A stretch of 64,000 nucleotides of DNA, taken from positions 51,035,537 through 51,099,536 of the forward strand of contig OU015525.1 in assembly GCA_907165065.1 (NCBI GenBank). Reading direction: 5' to 3'. Below are positions 53,819 through 64,000 of this stretch, in pieces (the first letter of the stretch is position 1; each line of letters starts with the position of its first letter). The translations under genes were made by a program, and so were the position numbers. Source of the DNA: Caprimulgus europaeus (taxonomy: Eukaryota; Chordata; Aves; Caprimulgiformes; Caprimulgidae). The notes under the pieces were generated by a model. That model was not told where the DNA came from, made no database searches, and saw only the letters and a program-made list of their open reading frames with translations.

Positions 53819-53884
53819 GAACTGAGATATATCCTTTATTGTTTTTGAAAGAGCAGAAATGCTTCTTGACCCAGCAAATACAAC
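53819..53884 (-). pseudogene. ENOSF1: ENOSF1 remnant exon (VV-A...LSKTIKDI...F)
   Basis: The frame reads VVFAGSRSISALSKTIKDIS then QF, against mammalian VVCAVNALAHHVLNKDLKDI then VGDF. The match needs one residue deleted in each half. Beyond Phe the similarity ends, and the frame hits TAG at 53,783-53,785, before the exon should finish. A CCAG lies directly upstream as possible old acceptor. Confidence 0.55.
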
Positions 53885-53899
53885 CCTGGCACATCCACA

Positions 53900-55770
53900 C
53901 ACTGAAGCTGAGAGAAGGATCATCAGCCACGCACGGAGGCCCTGGAAGCCTGCCCTGAATGAGGGTACTGAATGAACAGTAAATGCAGCAGCTGACACCT
54001 GCTGAGGTCCAGGAAAGAAGTGAGTTGTTAGCATGCATGGGATGGATTTTCAGGGCCAAATGTAAGACGCACAGATCTATCTATTTCCCAGTACGCACTT
54101 ATCAGTAGCCTTAGCTAGAGACTCAATAACCTAACAGCAGGGCACAAAGGAGCAGGGTGAAGTACTCCTGCTGGGAGTAACTTTTTGATAAAAAAAGAAA
54201 CGCTTTCACAGCAGTCAGCTTCAGTATTGATACATGACTGATTCATGAAGAGTGCTTGTATTCAGGTTTCCCTTTTAAATTTCCAGCCTGTTCCTCAGAC
54301 CCTGCTGAGTTTAACCAGGCAACTGTCCTCTTTCATTTAAGAACAAATTAAAAGCAACATGATGGCCAGCACGTGTTTCTACTCAAAGGAAATCAAATAC
54401 TGAGAGATGGACAATGTTCTGTAAAAGTACACAGTGCTATGAATACTTTGATCCCCCAACAACAGTGGTTATTACAATTTGACAAAAAATATGCCTTTAA
54501 ATTAAAGGAGAATGTTAAATAACCAACACGCTACCTACATGAACCACGTGTTTGCATGCAGAACTGACAAGGAAAATAAGCTCAAAAAGTAGGACCAGTA
54601 TAGAACACGGGTCCCATGGGCAATGTCTGAACTCTGTTGAGTTTCTAGGCATGCCATACCCACATGGAAAAGAGAGAAACCTAACACAAAGTCCTACGTT
54701 CACATACGTGCACTAGGAAAGAAGTGCTAAGTTACTCGCCAGTGTCTGAAATGCCATCACTGTGGGGCTGAGCTCCAGAGGCAAGCATCCCTGTCAGTTT
54801 GGGATCCAGGGACCAGTATGTCCCTGTACTGGTTTGTTTGGGTTTTGTTTTTTTGTTTTGTTTTTTTTCCTAATTGCTGATGAATGTTCCCTCTAACAAA
54901 TGACACCAGAACGATGCTCTCTTTCAGTATTGGGACTCTCCAGCTAATATGAAGGGGCTCTGCTAGGAACCAGTCTGGGTGAGGTGGCCAGATCACCACA
55001 GAGAACAGAAGCAGCACTTGGCATTAGCCTTGCTCCATTTCCACTGGCCACAAAGGAACAGATGCTCCCTGTAAGAATCAGTAGGGAATAGCACAGAGAG
55101 AAAAAGGAACTTGGTCCTTGAGCAAATAGTTAAGTATGTGGCTGTGAGTGAAGTCCTGCCGTGGGTTCTGCTCCCACCTAGCAACCCCCCGAACAAGATC
55201 CATCAGCAATCCAGGATTCTTGATCAGAGCCCATGTTTTCCACTCTAGGACATTACATCAAAATGGATATAACCATCCCACTCATCTACTGTCTCTTCTG
55301 ACCCCATCTGGAAAAGGTGTCTGCCAGACACGTGCACCGTGGAGGTTTGCAGCCATGCGCTGACTGCCAGCCTCCGGCCGTGCCTGGAAGATCAACAGCA
55401 GTCTTGCTCCTGCATTGGGAGCAGGCTGAGGTAGGTGCAAGATATGCTGCTGTGAAGGCACCTGCATTTCTAGGCACGTGCACCAAGTCCAAACCCCTAA
55501 TGCACAAGACAATAGCTATTTGATGAATTACAATTTGGACTTCAGCAGCTTTCCACCCAGACCTGCTTACAGTGCCCAAATCAGTTACTCAAATTTAATC
55601 TTAAATTCCTTAGCAAGGTGTGAGAATTTGTATGTCCTGTTTGCAATGTACTGCTTACTGTGAGCGCTTCTGTGATTTAAACCCAATATGACTGTTGAGC
55701 TCTAAGCGAAGTCTTGTGTGTTGGGGGAAAGTTGGCACAAACACAAACATCTACAGCATCTTCACAGAAA
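53900..55770. other. intergenic DNA where ENOSF1 5' exons would be expected
   Basis: No clear match to the N-terminal ENOSF1 exons, no CpG island and no exon of another gene. Absence of a CpG-island promoter here fits loss of the ENOSF1 promoter. Confidence 0.5.
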
Positions 55771-55774
55771 AACT

Positions 55775-58700
55775 TAAAAACTGAGAAGTTTATTGGATTT
55801 AACAGATCAAAATAAATAACAAAAGTGGGGGCTCATTAAGTTTAGTTGCTTATATTAATTTATACTCATTCCAGCTGTGGATAATGTGCTTCAGAATAAA
55901 CAGTATTGTAAATGACTACAGGTAAGACAGGATTCCAGCTCGCTTCTACCCATCAGCAAACGCTAGGAGATTTTCTTAAGGGAAAAAAACCCAAAATCAC
56001 CTTTCCCAGGCTACTTCTCAGTGGTAAGAGCTACTCACAAGCCTAGTGAAGTGACAATTCAGTGGTTGCAAGGATAAGAACACGGAAGGTTCTTCTGATA
56101 ATGCTTTACGCTAAAGTAAGGATGTATTTTAACTGAATAGTAGGATCGCACACATCTTTATGTTTGGAAGTTTACTCAAAAATAGTATGAAAATATTCTT
56201 AAAATACTACAGTTTGAAACAACACATGACAAACAATCTGCAGGCCTAGCATGCAGAATGGGTATCACAATGGACGTGGAGAGTACAGATTAGCAGAAAT
56301 TACATTATTGTTGTAATTAAAAATAGTAAAACATTAATTACATTACAAGAAATACTAAAAATACAGTAAACTTCGCAGTTTGTAGGTTCTGTAAGAAGAA
56401 TGGTTTTAGTGCTGTATTAGTTATTACTGAAACTTGAACAGTACTAGCCCCTTAATCCACACTGGCACTGTATATACATGTCAGGATCTGCGGTTTGAGT
56501 TGTACTGGTCACTGAAACAGGTAACATTCAATGAAGTCGAGATAAAACATCAGCTATCACAAAAACAAATGTATAAAATTCCCTGAAAAATTGCACAGAA
56601 GTCAACAGTGGCTGCTAATCCCAGATGAAGCAAGAGAGGAAATGTGTTTGCCTCGGAGCATGGCAGTGGCTGCCAGCTGAGAGTCTACACTGGACTTGCT
56701 CTCACAAGAATCCCAAGTCTGCCTGTCCATCCGTCATGAGGGTTAGTTTTAAGTCTAGACAGAATTGTTTTAACCCATTCCTGCCAAGAACTTCTGAACT
56801 GCTCTAGAAAATGTCTCCCTTTTCACAGCAATAATGCACCATGAACTCAGCATCTTGTACGAAAGTACATTAAAATAGTTTACAGAAGATAAAAATACAC
56901 CCAAAACTCATGAAGGTTTTATTCCCCTCGATATGAAGGCTACTCTGCCTTTGTCCCCCTCCCCCCTTCCTCAAATAAGCAGATGCAATCAAGGAGAAAT
57001 TTATTTTGAGCCAATTCTGCAAAACAGTTCAACAATGCCATACTTTATAAAAATACTTAGTTACATAATTATTACTATTTATATAAAAAGTGTGAATGTG
57101 AATTTTAAACTCTGTTAGGGTAAGAACCACATCAAAGTCTTCAGGTGAAACAAATAAATTTTCATAAACATACAAACTCTTTTGGAGAAGTCTTATAATA
57201 CACAACCATTTACAATGAACACGTTCATTAAGTTAGTGTTTTATTCCTTTACTATACAAGTGTTATTACAATGAACTGTTCCATTCAGTAATTAAAAATC
57301 CAAACAATGCCAGTGTCATTTTTGGCATTTTTTGTTATAACTGTATTAATACATAAACTCATATGATTGTGTTACTAATTTTAAAATATTTAGAAAAATT
57401 AAAATACCGTTGTATTTTTTTTGGGTTTTGTGATTTTTTTTTTTGTGTGTGCTTTTTTTGTTTTATTTTTGTTTTTCTTACATAAAGCCCTTTTAAAATT
57501 TTATAACCACAGATGTATAGGTGATGAGCAACAATGAGGGAAAATTAAAAATGATGGCACTGTTCTTACAAAGATCTGTTTGGTAGTTGGATTCAATGTA
57601 GTGTAAACCCATGAAGAATGTTAAGTTTAGTACCAGAACTGTAATTACCAGTGTTTCTGAAATGCATTTGTTGTACAGTTTTACAACGGTAATATGAATT
57701 CCAACCTGGTAGCAGAGTTTAGTGTTTCAAAATTAAAGTACAGAATTTCAAGAACCTCATGCAAATTGTTGAGTAAAAGACATGATGTTATTGCTTGATA
57801 TGTCAGTAGCCAAAGAAAATAAATCTAGATGTAGTGTCAGCTGGGCTGAATGCCAGCAAATTTCAATGTCACTATATTTGGACAATATTAAATATATTTT
57901 ATCCCTTTAGTTTTTAAAATTTCACATTTTCTTTTGTTTATTTTCAGTTAAATAATTCTGTAGGAAGGGCAGAAGCGGGAAGAGCAACTGCGTGTAAGTG
58001 TGTCTTAATAGTCAAGAAAAGCAAAAGTGCAATCAAATCCCTGAACTAGTGACAGCTAGCATCTGTGGCACCCACCCTCGTTAACACATATAAGCCACAT
58101 ACAACAGTACCAAACCTGTCTCTGAAAAAGGACTAAAAAGTGGCCATTTACCAGCTTCAGTCTTGCTTTCCTGGTGAGCTTTGTTCAGGCAGTCTTACTA
58201 CACAAAAGCTCGCTGTTGGATTGGAGCTTTAAAGATTAAAAGCTTTCCCCTCCTGATTGTATTACATAGCTTCAAGTTCAAATATCATCATCCGTTATCA
58301 AGACAATTTTATAAAATATTACCTCATTTTCTAGTTACCTTCATTATTCTTAATTAGCTATGCAGAAAGAAAAAAACCCAAAGAATCTCTCATGCTACTT
58401 TCCAGTTATATTAATACAAGTATTAACACAGTGCATTATGCGCTCTACTTTTGCTATTGAGGTCTACCATTTAAATCAAGTTTTTAATTCATTGTTCCAA
58501 TTTATCTTTTAACCTGCCTACCCTAAAATTAAGTCCATGCAAGAGGAAGCTTAAAGATCAAGACTATAAATCAAATACAGTTGTATCATCTTTTCTTTTG
58601 GGGGGGTGGTGGGCACACACATGTAATTTTAAACATAAGGAATTCTACAGAACTGGAATAGAATTGCTTGGTCCCACAAAGTTCTTCTGCTTTAAAAATG

Positions 58701-59087
58701 TCTTACCCCAAGATCACCAATTCCAGACAATTCACTCTTTAGTAGAATAATTATCAAATGTTGGGAAAAAAAAGGATTTGAAACATTGGTTTTTCTGCTA
58801 TTGTTCACACCAACGCTCATTTTTCTACCCCGTATTTTCAGTAAGCTTCCTTTGGACCCTGAAAATAAGTTGGGAAAGAGGAAAAAAAATAAAAACATGT
58901 CATTGGTAAATTAGATTATAACACTTTAAAAGTGGTTTTGTGCAACTGCCGTATGAAATTCCAGTTTGCCATTAAGAGCATGCAAAGTAGCAAAGATTTT
59001 CTTTCCTTTGATTCTTTATAGACATCAGGAATTCTTTGCAAGTCTTTTACATTTGGCAGATTTGTGCATGTTATATAGACTCTTGGC
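55775..59087 (-). other. YES1: YES1 3' UTR
   Basis: It runs from the stop codon at 59,088-59,090 to the distal poly(A) signal. It is AU-rich, with A-rich tracts in the mRNA sense near 57.4 kb, and has no coding exon. The end point is inferred from the poly(A) signal, not from transcript data. Confidence 0.65.
55789..55794 (-). promoter_or_regulatory. YES1: YES1 distal poly(A) signal
   Basis: AATAAA on the minus strand (TTTATT on plus), about 3.3 kb after the YES1 stop codon. This gives a 3' UTR length like that of mammalian YES1. Other AATAAA copies upstream, for example near 57.0 kb, could serve shorter isoforms. Confidence 0.55.
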
Positions 59088-63863
<4,776 letters not shown>

Positions 63864-64000
63864 TCAGATTTTATTCTCCATTATAACACTGAAGAGATTT
63901 TCCACTGAAACTGCTTGCTTTTTGATTCTGTTTTCTTAGGTAACAGAATAATTATAAACTAGAAATATATTTAATATTACTTTTATCTTTAAGTGACTGA

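Larger units (their letters stand above)
42521..53884 (-). pseudogene. ENOSF1: ENOSF1 unitary pseudogene (enolase superfamily member 1)
   Basis: In mammals ENOSF1 (rTS) is a mitochondrial enolase-superfamily enzyme with L-fuconate dehydratase-type activity; it binds Mg2+ through an Asp and two Glu and uses a Lys-x-Lys and a His as catalysts. Eight colinear minus-strand segments match it in the right order: 53,819-53,884; 53,536-53,586 (weak); 52,847-52,919; 52,009-52,091; 51,867-51,923; 49,244-49,365; 42,801-42,930; 42,521-42,589. Two exons keep frame and splice sites. The rest are damaged: an in-frame TGA where Lys-x-Lys belongs, Glu to Lys at a metal ligand, an exon length that breaks the frame, acceptors lacking AG, and a destroyed Cys-Pro-His motif. 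The segments lie between TYMS and YES1 in the orthologous place and orientation, so this is the gene itself in decay, not a processed copy. Comparison is by eye with remembered mammalian sequence. Confidence 0.85.

Noticed and set aside
42521-53884. Annotating ENOSF1 as a working gene
   Set aside because: Missing splice acceptors, an in-frame stop, a broken exon length and loss of a metal ligand are hard to reconcile with function.
53950-54060. Possible N-terminal ENOSF1 exon (minus-strand PMHANNS, compare AMHTDPD)
   Set aside because: Only Met-His and a few scattered residues agree; too weak to list.

Overview
The window is from a bird genome. The DNA is AT-rich, with short exons separated by kilobase introns and GT-AG splice sites. 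It carries several CR1 non-LTR retrotransposon fragments, the dominant avian repeat, with their typical (ATTCTRTG)-like 3' ends. One CpG island is present. The gene order CLUL1(+), TYMS(+), ENOSF1(-), YES1(-) matches human 18p11.32 as I know it. I cannot name the species.

Layout. 1-18,029: about 18 kb with no gene I can support, but with a CR1 cluster at 9.9-11.4 kb and small tandem repeats. 18,030-29,070: CLUL1 (retinal clusterin-like 1), complete on the plus strand in seven coding exons (461 codons). One intron has a non-canonical GC-AG boundary, and a 3'-UTR intron is likely. 30.2-31.2 kb: CpG island with GC boxes and two E2F-type sites. 30,720-39,292: TYMS (thymidylate synthase), complete in seven exons (302 codons) with poly(A) signal. 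42.5-53.9 kb: minus-strand, colinear remnants of ENOSF1 (an enolase-superfamily sugar-acid dehydratase). Some exons are nearly intact, but others have an in-frame stop, lost splice acceptors, a frame-breaking length change and Lys in place of a metal-binding Glu. A 1.4 kb CR1, a possible solo LTR and a 1.3 kb C-rich block lie inside the same interval. 55.8-64.0 kb: 3' part of YES1 (Src-family tyrosine kinase) on the minus strand: five coding exons covering most of the kinase domain and tail, plus a ~3.3 kb 3' UTR. Its 5' exons lie beyond the window.

How the parts relate. TYMS makes dTMP in S phase, which fits the E2F sites upstream. In mammals ENOSF1 (rTS) overlaps the TYMS 3' end antisense. 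Here the last recognisable ENOSF1 remnant is about 3.2 kb from the TYMS poly(A) signal and the gene looks dead, so both the enzyme and the antisense arrangement appear lost in this lineage. CLUL1 and YES1 are independent neighbours. The most notable observation is the apparent unitary ENOSF1 pseudogene in otherwise intact synteny.
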